Shown here piece by piece: positions 14,001 through 29,100 of a stretch of 64,000 nt of DNA. The stretch comes from Halictus rubicundus (Eukaryota; Arthropoda; Insecta; Hymenoptera; Halictidae). Under the pieces are notes generated by a model that did not search any database, had not been told where the DNA came from, and saw nothing but the letters and a program-made list of their open reading frames with translations. The stretch is taken from positions 12,790,001 to 12,854,000 of the forward strand of contig NC_135155.1 of assembly GCF_050948215.1 (NCBI RefSeq), in the 5' to 3' direction. The translations under genes were made by a program, and so were the position numbers. How positions within the stretch are numbered: the stretch's first letter is position 1; each line of letters starts with the position of its first letter.

Positions 14001-17000
14001 TTTGAAAAATTCGATTTTGATAGTTTGATTATCGATCCGTTGTTCCTATTTATAATGAACATCTGTAATATTTAAACGCAAAATTTTTCGGATAATGTTA
14101 TTCAAACAGTAAGAATGGGAAAAAGTTGTAAAGTGTCCAATAGTTATACCGACGTTGTTTATAAACCAGCAAAGTTTTCAAACAAATCCAAATATTTAAG
14201 TTACGAAGTTCAGCGCAAATTCAAACATTCCTGATAACGTCTCTTTGTAAACTTCCATGTAAAAACGCCTAGAGAGACAGATGAGAAAAATTCTCATCTG
14301 TTTTTAATAATCTATGGAAAGATCATCACGTTTCAATATTTTTATCCCTATAAATCGGATTTTATGCATTTATGGCAAAAATGGGAGGGTCTAATTTAGA
14401 ACAGCAGAAACATTAGAACAATTAGAAAAAAGATTTTTTTTAAATTTGTATTTTTAGAAAATTTCTATTTCACTCCAGTCTGCTGCAATTCGGGCAGAAA
14501 ATTTTCATTTCGCATAAAGATCGGCTGTCTATTTATCACATATAATGATCTGTACTGTTTATGAGCTGAATAATCGTAACATATAGTGACTGATACATTT
14601 ATTCGCATATTTTCTAACTAAAAATTGTCACGTGTGTAGAAGAAAGCTGAAGATTAATTTGGCATAGAGACTGGTTTATTTTGCTAGAGGTTGCGAGTTA
14701 ATTATTAGCACTGAGTTAACACTCTTCCTGTAGTTGATCTCAACTAATACCGGTGCTTCTTTCAACTGTAACGATAAGAAAAAAAAAAATAGCGCGTTGC
14801 ATTGTCCTAGAACTTTTTCTGTGTCGAAGATATGTCGACGAAATTCGATGTCAAGTTTTTTTTTAAATGGGAGTAAACGATTTGAATTCGAGAAATTAGA
14901 AAGATTAGGGTATAAGATTGATCAAAATCGTAGAAAAACTACTACAGAGAACACAGAAGAAATTTTGTAAAGAAATTACTGTTACTAATTACTTTTCACA
15001 ACTTTTTTATCCGGACCTGTATCGAAAATTTAAAAAATTCTTTCTGTAATACATTTGAAGTCGAATCGGTTAAGGCTCGAAATATTCTGTGTACAAGTAA
15101 CATTCTTCAGGTAGATCTACGCAGAGTCGCCAGATCAAGATTTGTTCACCACTCTAATTTCCCCTTCTACAGCGCAATTTCCCCACGCTTCCGCCGCGGC
15201 CCGGTCACGTGACGCGTTCCCCCACCCCTTATCTGGCGACATTGGATTTACACACAAGGAAGAACAGCTTAAAAATCTGAATCTATTGAACGCGTAAAAT
15301 ATTTTCTCAGAGCGATCCTCAAGGTAAGACAGAAGGTTGCTGCAGAATCTACGTGCAACCGAAGGCTCGATGCATCTCTAACCCTCGAACTCCTGCGCGT
15401 TCTAGACCTATGACGGAGTCATTTCTGACTCACACTAATATTTCACTAATATAGTTTTATTCTGATATAAGACTATGTCTCGGGACCGCCTTTCGTCGTA
15501 TTTTGACTGTAGCGGAAAACTATAAAGTGGTAAAATGATAGAATATGGCATACTCTCTCATTCTAACACTAAGGAGTGTCGAGCGAACAACTTCGAAAGG
15601 AAAAGAGGAGATAGCGATTTTCTTATTTCGAAATAAACAGCGTCGTCTTGTGTCGGAATAAAACTGTACATATTGACGGTCGCTCGAGCTTATCACCACC
15701 GCTACCGCGATGGGTCACGGATGACTCCGGCATAGGAGGGCCTCGTTTCACACGTATTTTCGGCTGTATTCGAAACATTGACTACATCGGTCACACATAC
15801 TATGTAGCGTGTGACGTTCGACGTCAAAACATTGGGCTCACGGTCGCGGCTGAGGTGAGGATAGGCAGACCTAGCGGTAGGCTCGATTTGTTTACGTTCC
15901 GTCCCCGAGGCTGTTCTGTATTCATTACTGTTAGTTTCTCGCTGTTCAAGGAAAATTTTTTGGCCGGATATTTTTCTGCGCGTTCACCGTCAACGTTTTT
16001 TCCAGAACCTTCGCCGTGTTTACTTGAGTTGTTTGGCGAATTGTTTCACCGTACAGATTGTCAGATGATATTCTTATTCTTCTTTATAGTAATAAATTGT
16101 TATTTTGTTTGTTAAATTCCCTAACAACGTTTTCCCCATTTTTTACCACGACGAACTCTGAAAAGTTCTAGTTTAGGGGGCCGGCAGGCATTTGGCCTTG
16201 ACTGTCACGCTATGTTACGCTGTGCCCTTTTTTATAGACATTTTACGCCTTAAATAAGTAAGTAATCAATTAAAAATACATACCACCGTGTATGTACATG
16301 TCTTTGCTACGTCTGTATAGAGCCTTTTTTCGATACGAACACTAAATCTCTCGAAATTAAGAGAATCTCTCAGCGGCAGCCATCTTGTGACGTCATACTT
16401 GCTTCAGAATTCGAATTTTCTGCCGAATATTACAAATTACTCCACGACGAGGTAGATATTCGCAATTTGGGCTCTATACGGACGTAGATTGGACTTTTAG
16501 GAAACACAATTGACCACTTCTAAACTGCTCATTGCAATATTGAAGCGGCAGTTTGTCTAGATTTTGACCCTTGCATACGTATATGGATTTCAAACCATGC
16601 CGGCCCCCTTAATAGCTTTTTAAATAAATACAGCCTGTTCATTCTGCCTTCGTGCTCTAGCATAGGCATCTCCTGGGGTGGGGGGTGGGAGATAAAAATT
16701 TCTGAGAACCCCTGGGGTTCTGGCAGCAGACGACACGCTGCGCCTTTGTTCCGAGAATCTCGAACCCTCTCAAGCGGCTTTGCCGGACCCCAAAATACGT
16801 ATAAACGGAGATAAACCGTCAGGTTTGCCGGCCTGTGAGGTATGGCATCGACCCTAAGACGATAAGAACGTCTCGCTTGTCGATCGAGTTTCACGGACCG
16901 AGTGTCCGCTGCGATCAATGCCCGTGTCGTGAAATAATGCGATCATCCGATCGAACGGATAGACACGTCGAATGTGTCAGAGTTTCTAACACGCTACGCA

Positions 17001-20000
17001 GATACGCACTGCAGGAGACACTTGTGCGTCGCATGCGTCGCGTGCATTCATTCATGCGAAACATCGAGTCTACGTTCTAGACGTGCAGACGCGTCTGTTC
17101 GTGCGAGATATCACTGTTGTCAGAACATTCGCCCCGAAATCAATAACTCCATAGTTTTACGACGCATCCACGTGGCGTGCACAGGCTTTCGCGGAGTGGA
17201 ACAGCCTAGTAGAAAGTTCTGCGAGCAAAGAGAACAGAGGATGAAACTTTTCCTTTAAAAATCGAGCTTAAATATTTATCGGGTACCAACGTTGTCTTGA
17301 CCAGTGTCACGCATTCGCTACGGTCGCGGTTTCGTAATTTTTGTAAAGAAAGTCAACCGGAGTTCGTGCATATCGGTATTTAATACTGCCATGCTTAACT
17401 CGAGAAATCCTTTTGAAGGGAGGTTTAGACATTCTTCTTCAGAATTTCTGTTTCCTTCTTTCATTTCACTTCGGTGTGCTAAGTATCTATTTTTGATTAC
17501 CTCGGGAAAAACTATTATTATAGTAACAGTTACAGGATGTCTGTCAGCGACAGTTCAATGTGTAACACAGAAGGAATTTCGCTTCCGCTGCTTCTTACAG
17601 CACCATTTGCATACATGTGTAAATAATCTTTCGTATTCATTGTAAATACTTATACAACTAAAGAAATATTTTATATTACAGTTAAAATAACAAGGTTAAA
17701 TGCCTTGCATACTAGAGTTTGCGGTAAGTAGCGGCGGCAGGCGCAATAATTTTCTGCAAAAACTGTTACAAAAGCTGATTGCATTGAGGTTATTAACATT
17801 TATAGTAAAGGGTGTAGCCGGATAAAAATACTTTGTGCCAATTTTCAATCCTACATGTCGACATGGGGGGTAATAATGGGGTGAAAATCAGGTTTTTCCG
17901 TAATTTCTCTTATCCTCTTTAATTGAAAATTCTGAAAAAATGAGACATATTTTAGCTACTAGAATGGACATCTATGAATTTTTTCAGAATTTTTTCATAA
18001 AATAAATACTAGGTTGAGGACTCCAGAGTACTTTTCTAGAGTGCGGAAGCATATCCATTTTTTCTACTCTTTGCCTAATAAACATACATACTGTTATAAA
18101 TATGTAGGATGTTTTATAATTTAGCACAAAGTCCAACGCATTTCTTCGAAATGTTGAATATTCGAAAACAATGAAAGAAGACAAGGTTTTACTGTTCCTT
18201 TCTAAAAAAAATACATTTATATTCAACATATCTCTCGAAGAACGTATGTAGGTGAACAGTAAGACATTTTCAATTTCATGTTCTGCTAATAGTCACCGTC
18301 TAATAACGCGAACTTTTTGCACATGCGTACAGTGTGTTCTCGTGTGTAGCTCGAAAATTCGAAGTATATCAAAAGGGGAGTTCTTTTACATCTTCGTCCG
18401 TTCTTTCGTCTTGAGATTTTCAAAAAATAACTTGCAGAACACAATGCACCATTCGCACCGAGAAACGTTTGCTTAAACATATCTTTTGATAGGATCGAGT
18501 GAGACATTTCGAATTTTCAAGATGGAGGAAGTACCCTGCATGTTTCAAGGTCGTCGAAATCGGCGAGGTGTGTCCACACTTTCGCGGACGATTATCGCAT
18601 TCTTTTTTACCTGGTTTTGACAAAACATGGTTTTTCACAGCAATAAAGTTTCAACATTATTGCACGCTTTCGAGCATGCTGCGCGATTCACTTTCTAACC
18701 CCTACCTAGTAACCAGCTTCTCTCCCACTCGTTGAGTCACTGTCAGATCGCTATCATGGTGTAGCCGGCAACTCGAGCTTGAAACGCGTCGCGTTTGTTA
18801 GTAACGCGTGTGCTCTGCTGCGGGTTTACGTACTCCTTCTTCCAGCACATTTTCTTCGGCGATAACGTGACTCATTTAACTGGTGTTTAAAAAACTTCGC
18901 GACGTGTCCGAACCGGTAAACAATGTCAAGTTGATGGAAGTGCGCCCGACAGCTCGGTCAGCTATCTTTTTGCAACTGTTCGAGTGTTATGTAATGTTTA
19001 GTGTCGTGAGAAGATCAGTGGTTGTTCATTTACAGTTTCTATACGTATAATTAGAAATGTTAACAAAGATTCGTTGGGATGTTCAAGGTAGAAAACTGGG
19101 GGATTACTCTATCTGGTTAACGGCGAAAGTATGCCTTGTTAACTCCTTAGATTACAATGTCAGGGTCCACTTAACGTTTTCTTCCTTTTTTTTTAACTTT
19201 ATTTAACCCTCTGCAACGAAATTATTTCGAGTTTAAATTTGGAAAATACGTAGCATGATTAGGGGTGGAGCAATAAGACCGAAAAATGTAATAGCATTAC
19301 AGAAGCATAACTACTCAGCTTGCGACGATAAAATTAAGTTGGCAATTGTTCAATGGAACGTAATCGGAGAATAAATTTATATCGAAGAGATCACTGTAAA
19401 AATATGATTTTCAAATAACTGTTAATTCATCGGTGTTCCGGAAACGGAAAATAGTGTCAACATTAGTACATTTCTCTGTTCTGAAGGCACTGTTAGGTGC
19501 TTATCTTTCATCGAAGATTACCTAATGCTTTAATATATGTACCGGTCTACTTACGGCTAGAAAGCATTCTGCGTTGTTGCACACTAGAATGTTTCTATTT
19601 CAAGGAAGTAAATAGTTTATTTTATTTTGAACTGTGTCCGCAATGTAAAAAAAAAATGGCGGTTCAGCTTGCAATAAATATATACTTATTTTGCCAAATA
19701 TTTGAATCTTCTGCATCGTAACGCCGTTTTTTTTACAAATGCCATAAATCACGTCGATAAGAGAGCCTGATCGGCAAAGGGCACTGGCGGCAAGGAAATT
19801 AGCTCTTGACTTTATAACCCTGTCTCGCTGACACCCATACTATAGTACTAGCCTAATTAAGTCACTGACCCCAGAGTCCTAGAGAGAAATGGCCCTTATG
19901 GCATTTCAACATTACAAAACCAGAAGGCATTCTTGTAACTGAGAACCTCGAAAAGCTGAACGGTTTATTCGAAAAAAAACGACTTTCTTAACGAGTATAG

Positions 20001-23000
20001 TAGATTGACTAAACAAAAGTCCTACGTTAATCTTTCTAATTATGAACAATTTTAGGGAGAGGATTTTACGCAATACTCATATAACATGTTATGAAGAATC
20101 TTACCCTTAGACGACCATTACTTTTTCACCACCCTGTAACACGTTGGGATTAATTAATATCACCTTATCTCACTGATCGATAATAAACTCGAGTTGCTCG
20201 CAAAAGTAAACGCTTACGTTTCCAACTTTGAACAAGTGAAATACTCAACACTGAACTACAGAATTTCGCGGATCAGAGATTCTACAATTTTCAAATTCAA
20301 ATGTTAACCCCAATTAAGCATCCGTGAGTTGGAGTAGATAGGAGAGAGTAATTAATTAACGAATAACAGCAAAAAGTACCGAACAAGGAAATTATAGAAA
20401 TGTAGAACGCTATTAACGGTGTCGTGCAAAAATTAGTGTATAGTATGGAACATCGACTTCCTATTAGAGAGGTTAATGCGAGGTAACGTATCAAAATAAT
20501 AAATAATAATGCACGCGTTCGAACACGTTCGTTGACCCTCCGATGATGCATGCTTGTGCTAAATGTACTGAAAATACACAATTGAACAATTTTCTAATTT
20601 TGCTAATATAATCTTGCTGTAGATCCCACACGGTGTTAGATCCTTCCGTTTAATAAAGATATTTCGCCTGTTGAATGTCGCGCAAATGTAAGCACACGCA
20701 TACTTCTATGGAAGCAAACAAAGAACTTTAACTTGTTTTCGTAGAACTTTTATTATACAGATTTTATAAGAATAGTTTCTGAAAAAGTTCTTGAGGGTAA
20801 CGTTATTTCTATAAAAGTGCCGCAGGAACAGGTATCTTCTTGAAGGAACAATAGAGGCTCGAACAGAATTTTTTCTTTAAACGAAAGATAGCTATTTATT
20901 CCCATCCTTGGTGTATGTACGACCACGGTACAAAGTGAGACTGAAATATTCATTGCAGTGGTATATTTGTGTAGAGTGTTGGAGGCTACGAAAAAGATAT
21001 CTGGGGGGGGGGCACAGACGTCGTCTATTCCAGACAAGACGCTGCTTAAATATTTATAGTCATTCGGTCACGTTTCCGTGTACTACGGCTTTAATGGTTA
21101 CGAGGACCCCGCAGCGTGAAATCTGTCTAAATTCTGAACGCAGGGAGTGAAAACATGCGGTAGTAGAGGGATGCAAGGTTATTTTGATCAGTGGAAAAAA
21201 TATCTTGTGTTCATAAATATTATCGTCGAGTACAGTTTCTCCTTAGCGTCGTCATCTTGCTATTCCCCCCAATATCGTAGAAAGAAATATACGAACAGAA
21301 CAATTCTCCGAATTACTGCTTGGTTAATGTTTACTGTGCGTGCCTCGTGAAAAATCCCGTGAAAGGAAAGCGGGGCTGATTGGTCAGAGTGGAAGGACCT
21401 CGTTTCACACGTATTTTCGGCTCTGGCGAACTATTGGCTAAACCAGTCACGCGTACCATGTAGCGTGTGACGTCACGGTGGGGGTAGGCGGAGCGAGAGG
21501 AACCCTTGCCCTTTGCCCTTACTCCTGTGCTGTCCCGGGGAACTTTTTGCGAGGCACAGTAACTGAGTTGGACCAACTAAAAGTTCGGGAACATTCCAAT
21601 TCATTTGAAATTTTCTAAGTTTCTAGAAGAATTCCATAGTACCATCGGGCAGTTCTTAGTTTTTTGGTACTTTCAGGTTCTTCGAATTTTCTGCATCTAT
21701 CGTTTAAAGTGCGACAGTGAACGCCTCGAATATACTCATTAAAAAAGTGATTAAATCACTGCGTTGTCTGAGAGGTTTAATACATAGATTTATAGCAAAA
21801 TTTCAAGTATTTTTTGAACTGATATTAAGTTTACAATATGAGAAAATGTAGGTAATAGGAAGAGCGGTTTCATTTTATTGGAAACTTTATTGCACAGATT
21901 TGCAAGTATCAAAAACCTTTAATCGAAATGTAAAAGCACGCAGCGAATAACGGAAACTAAAGTGCTGTACGGAATAGTATAATTGAAGAAAAAGATAACG
22001 TTTCTGAATTGATAAACGTAAATGTAAACACGCAACATGGCGGCGAGTGCGCCCTACCGGTGACACTGCCGGTCACAACAGCAGTATGGCATTAGTTCTG
22101 AAAGGCGGGTCGAAAGCGATGACACATTATTATTGCGTGCTGTTTGTTAAGAAACAGCTGTTTGTTATTTGATATTCGATAAAATCTGATACCGGTCATT
22201 TTTTCATCGCCATCAGATACCGCAAGTTTTTCCGTAGCTTGGATTACACTCGTATTCTCCCGCCGCTCGATTTCTTTTACAATTATCTCCCATAGCTGCC
22301 CACGTATATCCTCCCCCATCGTTCAGTTGCGCTTTTTATTGTGTATGCTGCATGTACGGATAAATCCGACGATGACAACTCGAACGATTTGTCGATCGAT
22401 CTCTCTTTCCTTGGTCGTTCACAACTTTACTTCAGTCTGCAATGTATTTAAGATCGTAGCCGATTGGACTCGTAGATAGTAACATCGAACATAATATTCC
22501 TTAGCGTTGCAAACGTAGAATCACGAAGCATCGGATGGTATTGCGAATATTTCGGATCAACTTCTGGCTTGTTCGCTTGGACTGCGGAGTATCGCGACGC
22601 TAACTATCAAGTACAATCGGCGTGTACGTACTGTCGATTCTGCCTTTTCGTTTCTTCGCACAATTTGTTGTTTCATTTACACCTGAACACACCAGTCCAC
22701 GCCCTCTTCCTGATTTTCCTTCGTTCGATCTGTTATGCTCCGAAAACGTCTAGCTTTTTCCTTTACGATTGTACGTGAATCGTTACGACTCGAAAATTAA
22801 TAATACTTTCTCACCTTATGGTTTCTACAGTCTCGCTTTCTCTTTCCCTTTTAATGATCACAGTGTTTTCTCGATATATGTCCACAACACGGGTCTACCC
22901 AGGGACATATATCGGCTAGAAGATACTATTCTGTGATACAGTGCCGAACGTAGAAAAGAACAACGAAGCTCGAGCGACCTCGGTCTCCGGGGAATGTAAA

Positions 23001-26000
23001 CATAATACGGGTCGGGTGTATCGGTGTGAGACCACTACTAACCCAGTAACAAAACTTCTTTATTTTTCATTACTTTTTTATCGGTCTTTCACCAACATAT
23101 TCGTGGAATTTTTCTAATGAAAATGATACCAAATGTGATATAATTCCGATAGCATTTACTTGTGTAACGATGAAAGTTACTTGCCATTACAATTATGTTA
23201 ACCGAAAATTGGAGATGAGTGGTACTTTCTAAATAATTGCCGGAATTCGTGTAAATATGTAACCTGTGTTTGGTGTCAGTTTAATAAAAAGGAATTTCAC
23301 AAATATAATGGTGAAAGTCTCATGAAAAAATGATTACCAATAAAAAGTGGACGAAAGTTAATGGGAATAGTTCTGGGATTTTTATTGGCTAGATATTTGG
23401 GACATATGTCGAGTGTTTATACAACGTTTTCGTATTATACCGTCCATATCGAAATCTCTATTCACCGTATTGCACTACTCTTCTAACTATGTAAAAAAAT
23501 GTTTAAATATTCTGCCAGTGGTCATTCCAAAGTCTGACTTTTTTACCTTCACGTCTCTGTTCTCAGTTTTCCCAAAGTTTCTTTTTTGTTATGAAAAGGA
23601 ACGGGGAACTGAATTGAAGAATTTTCGTCCAACGACTCCACGGGATACCAAACATTTTTATTCGTTTTTTGCGTGACTTTACAAGGAGAAGTGTGTAATG
23701 CAGGTACCTCTCAAAAGTTGATCCGCGATTTTTTTGTCACGGTTTTCCGTGACCCTATTTCCGAGTCGCTGCCGGGTTTCTGTCTTCCAATAATTCTTTT
23801 GATAACCGGTTCTTTGTTTAATTCTTTATAAACAACGTTTGACGTGTCAGCCTCGATACGAGTATTCTGTTGTGTAAACACTCTCTTATAGTGTTTCGTA
23901 ATCGGTTCGTTATTTGTAATATCAGTACGTGCAGAACGTGTCTGATATAGATTTATAATATTGACATTTGATAAAATTACTAGATTCTATTACGACTATC
24001 CATTTATGGTATACGCGTGTTTCTAAAATACAATGAAACGTGTATATCAATAGAAATCAGTAATATTTTCATTTTATTTTTACCACAAGAATGAAAACGA
24101 GAATCTATATAAAGATCGCAGTATAATCGTTACATATAAAATACACAGAGTTGTCGTTAAATTTTGAGAACTTTATTATATTAGAATACTCGAACGAATA
24201 TAATAAACTACAAGACGATCAAGTATTATTAATTGCGAATCACGTCGAAAGTCTTCGATAAAGGAGAAAAAATATTGGATCCCGTTTAAAAAAAAAAAGA
24301 ACAAACTTTTCCTCCATCACTTTATCTCCATAAAAATAATTTACACCTCGTGGCGTGTCCGTTCGTACCAAAAATTTTAGTTTAAAATTTACTCCGGCCC
24401 TCTAAAGGTGAAGTTCAAGCGGAATGTTTGCGAGTACGAGAAAAATTCATAGCTGTTTATTTGAAAGTGGTGCGCGTCGCGTCGAATCCCTGCCGTCGTC
24501 TGTACGATCTGTGGCCTGTCTCTGAAGCACGATCGTTATGCTAGGGTTAACGGTTACTCGTACACTTGCCAATGTCACCTGTCCCAACCCGTGCTCTTCA
24601 TCCTGTGTGCTTTAATCGTTTGACGACATTTTGCTGTATTACTTTTGACGCGCGTGTTGCCGTCGTCGTTAAAGGAGCCGAACGATCATCGTGCGAAACA
24701 ACGAACGTTGTCGTCGCCGGGAAAGCTTGCTGAAAAAGTAACTACCCTCGGAGAATGACAAAGGCAATGGTCGGGCAGAGCTACTGACATAACGGTTCGT
24801 CGCACAGCAACCAAAAAAAGAAGAAACTGTGTACTAGCTTCGCGAGATTCTTTGTTTACCGTGTCTTCGTTTTGCCTTGTTGTTCGAGCCTGCGCGTGAG
24901 AATCGCGACAACGTTGACAATTGTCGGCTTTCGACAGCTTGTCAACGTTTCAGTGAATCCGTTGCTCTTGTAACTCCACGAGCACGCTTCTCATTCTCGT
25001 GCAACGCTAACGAATTCGATGAACCGGTGTACTCCCCTCCCCTCAGAGGAACGCTTTCACAAATTGTACAGGTAGCACGTTTTATTTTTGCAACTGTCCT
25101 ATGCATACATACAGTAGTACATACCGTTCAAGAGGGAGGGTCGCCGTCCGTGGTGTGGTTCGGTGGAACATTTAGAAACATTTCTGATCATGTTTTCGTC
25201 TGACATTTTGCTCTGTTATCTATAACAAGGGAGAATACAGGTTTTACCGTTGAGGCTTTCGGGTGTGCCCTTTTGGGATTGTTTTCCGAACATTTCGCAC
25301 GAGTTACATCGTCACTTCATCTTCTGATCGTTGACGAAGTTGGCTAGAACGCATGCGAAACGTTGGGAAAATAATTGCTTACACCCGAACGCCTAACAGT
25401 ATAAACTGTGTACCGGGTCGCGAATGAGATATTTAACCCTCGGATGGCAGGACTTGGATTTGCGAACGTTCTAACTAAATTCCAATTTTCTAGCAGCAAG
25501 TTCATATCATTGGCCACTTGCAATAGGCCCGTTAAGGAGACCAACCGTTGATCTCGGGGAAGTAGATTGGAACAGTATGTAAAAGAACGATTGATGCGTG
25601 AGAATTTGTATGTGTCTAGCCACATAGTCTGCCATGAAATCGTGATAAGCATCCGCTTTGCGAGGGTTAAGGTGCTCAAGTTGGATGGGACACTGTGTAT
25701 GTCTGGGGATGTTGGAAAGATGAGATGAGATGCGTGTACAATGAGAGACGTACGAAAACAAATTAACTAAAATAAGAAAGAACGCCCAAAGGACGTGAAT
25801 TCAGCGATAGTATTTTGTGTTCTAGCGCGCTAATAAAGCGAGTGAAGCAATTGCAAAGCCCCGATGAGGACTCCGCGGGTGGGGACTACTACCAGCTGAC
25901 ATACCCTAACTAGCGAGCACAACCTCTCGGCCCTTCTCTGTCGGCTAGCGAACTGCCACACTAATCGCAGCGACTATGTCGGCATACCGTTGAGAACACG

Positions 26001-26103
26001 GACGTGTACACTTAGGGACAAAAATCAGGCATACGGGATCAGGGACGTACAGGAGCAGAGACGTGAACGAACAGAAACAGAGAAAAGAAAGAGAGAGAGA
26101 GCG

Positions 26104-26147
<44 letters not shown>

Positions 26148-29100
26148 AAGGAGAGAGAAAGAATGAAAAATAAACAAAACAAACAAAAACCATTTTGATG
26201 ATACACGAGCGAAAACTGCGATTTGAAAGAAAGCTTTTATACACGTTTCAAGTCGGAATGGTAATACCAAAGATACGAACCTCTAGGCTACGTAATCCAT
26301 ACTTTGTTATCTTTTGTGAACCGTCGAAACAATATTCAAAATGATCGCGAAGTCTCGAGACGGAACGTACATTCACCGAGTATACGTATCTTTCGATTTA
26401 GTATACGGTATACAGTATAGTGTGCCCTCGCTGTCTCTGTCCCCTTGGTCCGTTTCGCTCGCGCGCAACCAAAACATATAAGCTTTCCGGCTCACCCGAC
26501 CGGGAATTTTCTTTTCTGCTTGGTTTTCAGGGTCCCCGAGTTTCTACAGGGAAATGTTGAAAGTTTGAACTGGGTAAAATCCGTAATGTTCGCGGTTGCG
26601 TTCGTATTTTTTTTTTTCGCAAGGGTCGTTTACGATTGGAACCATTCGAAGAAATGTACTCGGGATCGCTCGTGTTTTTACAAAGGGGACTACAGCAAAT
26701 AGTATTTCGATGATACTATGAACCGGGTAACGCGTTTCAAAAATTCTGAATTGAGGGGTGGGGGGGAGGTATACTTTGGGGACAGAAGCGAGGGACTAGC
26801 TTACTCATAAGAGGAATATGTAATCGTTAAATAGCGGAAGCTAGCACAAGATGACGGCGATGATGATAACGATGACGATAACAATGATGATGATGATGAT
26901 GATGATAACGATAACAATAATAATACGTAGCATGGATGATAGAGATTATTTTTCCAATTTCATACGAGTCTCCGTCACGTCCGATAACTTTCGTCCTTGT
27001 CGAATGTTCCCAAGCCGAACGTGTCCGATCGGTTTGATTGTCCTTTTCTCAGTGGATTATTCTAGTCTCCTAACCAATACAATGATAATCGTATCGCTTT
27101 CTCGATAATATAAGACAACGTAGAAGAGTTCGTGCTAGAATACTTCCATTATCATTATTATCTGTATATGAACATGCTAATCGTTAGCGCTAATGGAAAC
27201 GATCGTACGTCGACAGAGTACCTATTCCATTCCAGTTGGTAGTCGGTTCCAGCTTGTTCCAGCTTTCTTCGTCTTCGTTCCCGAAATGTAGGAGCAGCAT
27301 GAAGACTATTGGTCGCTTGCTTCTTTGATTTGCTTGTTCGTTTCACTGTGATTTAGTTAGTGCTATAACACTTCCATTAGAAGTACGATACATAGACACG
27401 TATGTACGATGCCAAATACTTTATTTTTACATTCTGATTTAACGTGATAGATCAGAGCTGCTCAACACGCCTATTCGCGGGCAAGGGCGCCCGCCGATGC
27501 CCGCGGGCACAGCTAGGGTCACAGCTACGTGCAAGCAGAATGACCACGTAGATTACTACGGTGACTACGTAGAGAGCCGTAGCTGACGACGTAGCTGTGA
27601 CGAGGCGTGTGACGTGTGACCTTGCCCGCAGGGACGTGGCTTGATGCCCGCCGTTCTGTGTATGTCCAGGGCAAAAAAAATCGTTGCCCGTACGAGCAGA
27701 CGCTGAACAGCTCTGTGATAGATGTTACGTAGAATAGCTTCCATAGGAGTTCACGGCGACCCTACTATAATTAGGTTTAGCGTGTTATCACGACTAGGCG
27801 TAATCGCATAATTATTTGATAATGAATTTCCATAGTAATTTATATTTTGTTACTTGTACATAATAGTCTCCTTTGTATATTTAATAGATCGAGACACACG
27901 ATATGTTCCCTTGAAAAATGTAATTTGCAGTATAATAGAAGCTAGACGCGCGAGTTCGATGACCTACATCCCCTCTATTGGGGACCAATTGAATTAAGGG
28001 ATCATTCTGGTGTGACAGTCGAAAAATTGAGCAAACTTTAGGAATTCAGTTCCATGTCAATCGAACAAATGACGATTCCAATTTTTGTCTGCTAATTATT
28101 ATGTTCAAGATTAGTATAATTTTTAAATCCCTTGCTTTGTGATTTTCTTCAAAAAGCAAATTTATATTTGTTTGGGATTACATTTACTTTAATGCTTGAA
28201 TATTAATAACGAAAGGATAGAATCTTGTTTCAATTTAAAAAAAGCAATTCATATTTAACGGATTTTCAATACTATCAATATTTCTACCTCGTTGGTATGC
28301 GGTCTTTCTCGTGCATGACTTATTAAAAACAATAAATCTGAAAAGATTCTTAATTGATGTAAATGTAATTATCACGCGAACCAAATCAATTTTGTCAATG
28401 AGAAGAAAAAACAAAATAGCGCGCGTTCAAAATTGAAATATTGAAGTTTTCACTTTTCGAATCTTTTTACGACATGAAGAATAAGGAGTTCCAATATTTA
28501 TCGATGATCGTGGTTTATGCTATAACGATAGATATACATAGGATAATATATTAAAGTTCCGGGAAAATCGATTGAGCACTCCTTTTTTAATATTTAACTT
28601 TTAACTGCTTATTATTTGTAAAAAAATATATACATAGTTACTCATAATTAAATTACGGATTTTTATGCATTTATAACACGCGCGAACTTGTAAGATACAA
28701 TAAACTATATTAACGAAGCGTATGCTGACCAAAATTTATATTATTCTTACTGCGCAGCAGAATCTTGTAGTTTGCAGAAACAAAATTTTCCTCGTCCTGA
28801 TTTTTATGAAATGTCTTATGAAAATGGCCATTTGCATAAAAATCCGCAGTCTACTTTTAACTAATCGTTTATACAAGGTGCCTTCAACTTTCCGTATTTT
28901 TTATCCTTTTTGGGAAATATGAAAGTCAGAATAGTCTCTTCGTTTCTGTACCAGTTTTTGTCCAATAACGATACCTATATCTTCCATTACGTTTTAATAG
29001 CTTGAAATATTTTGTTATCACAAAAGATACGCTTTAAAGCAAAGCTTAATATGTCGTTGCTCGTAAAAGATACGAGATCAATTTATTAATCCTCCTGAAA

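Noticed and set aside
15648..16115. 155-codon plus-strand open frame
   Set aside because: It starts inside the TTAA-type repeat and runs through a second dispersed repeat. The protein has no domain and the copy at 21.4 kb is not open.
25945..26270. Minus-strand Ser-Leu repeat frames
   Set aside because: They are produced by the GA microsatellite read on the opposite strand.
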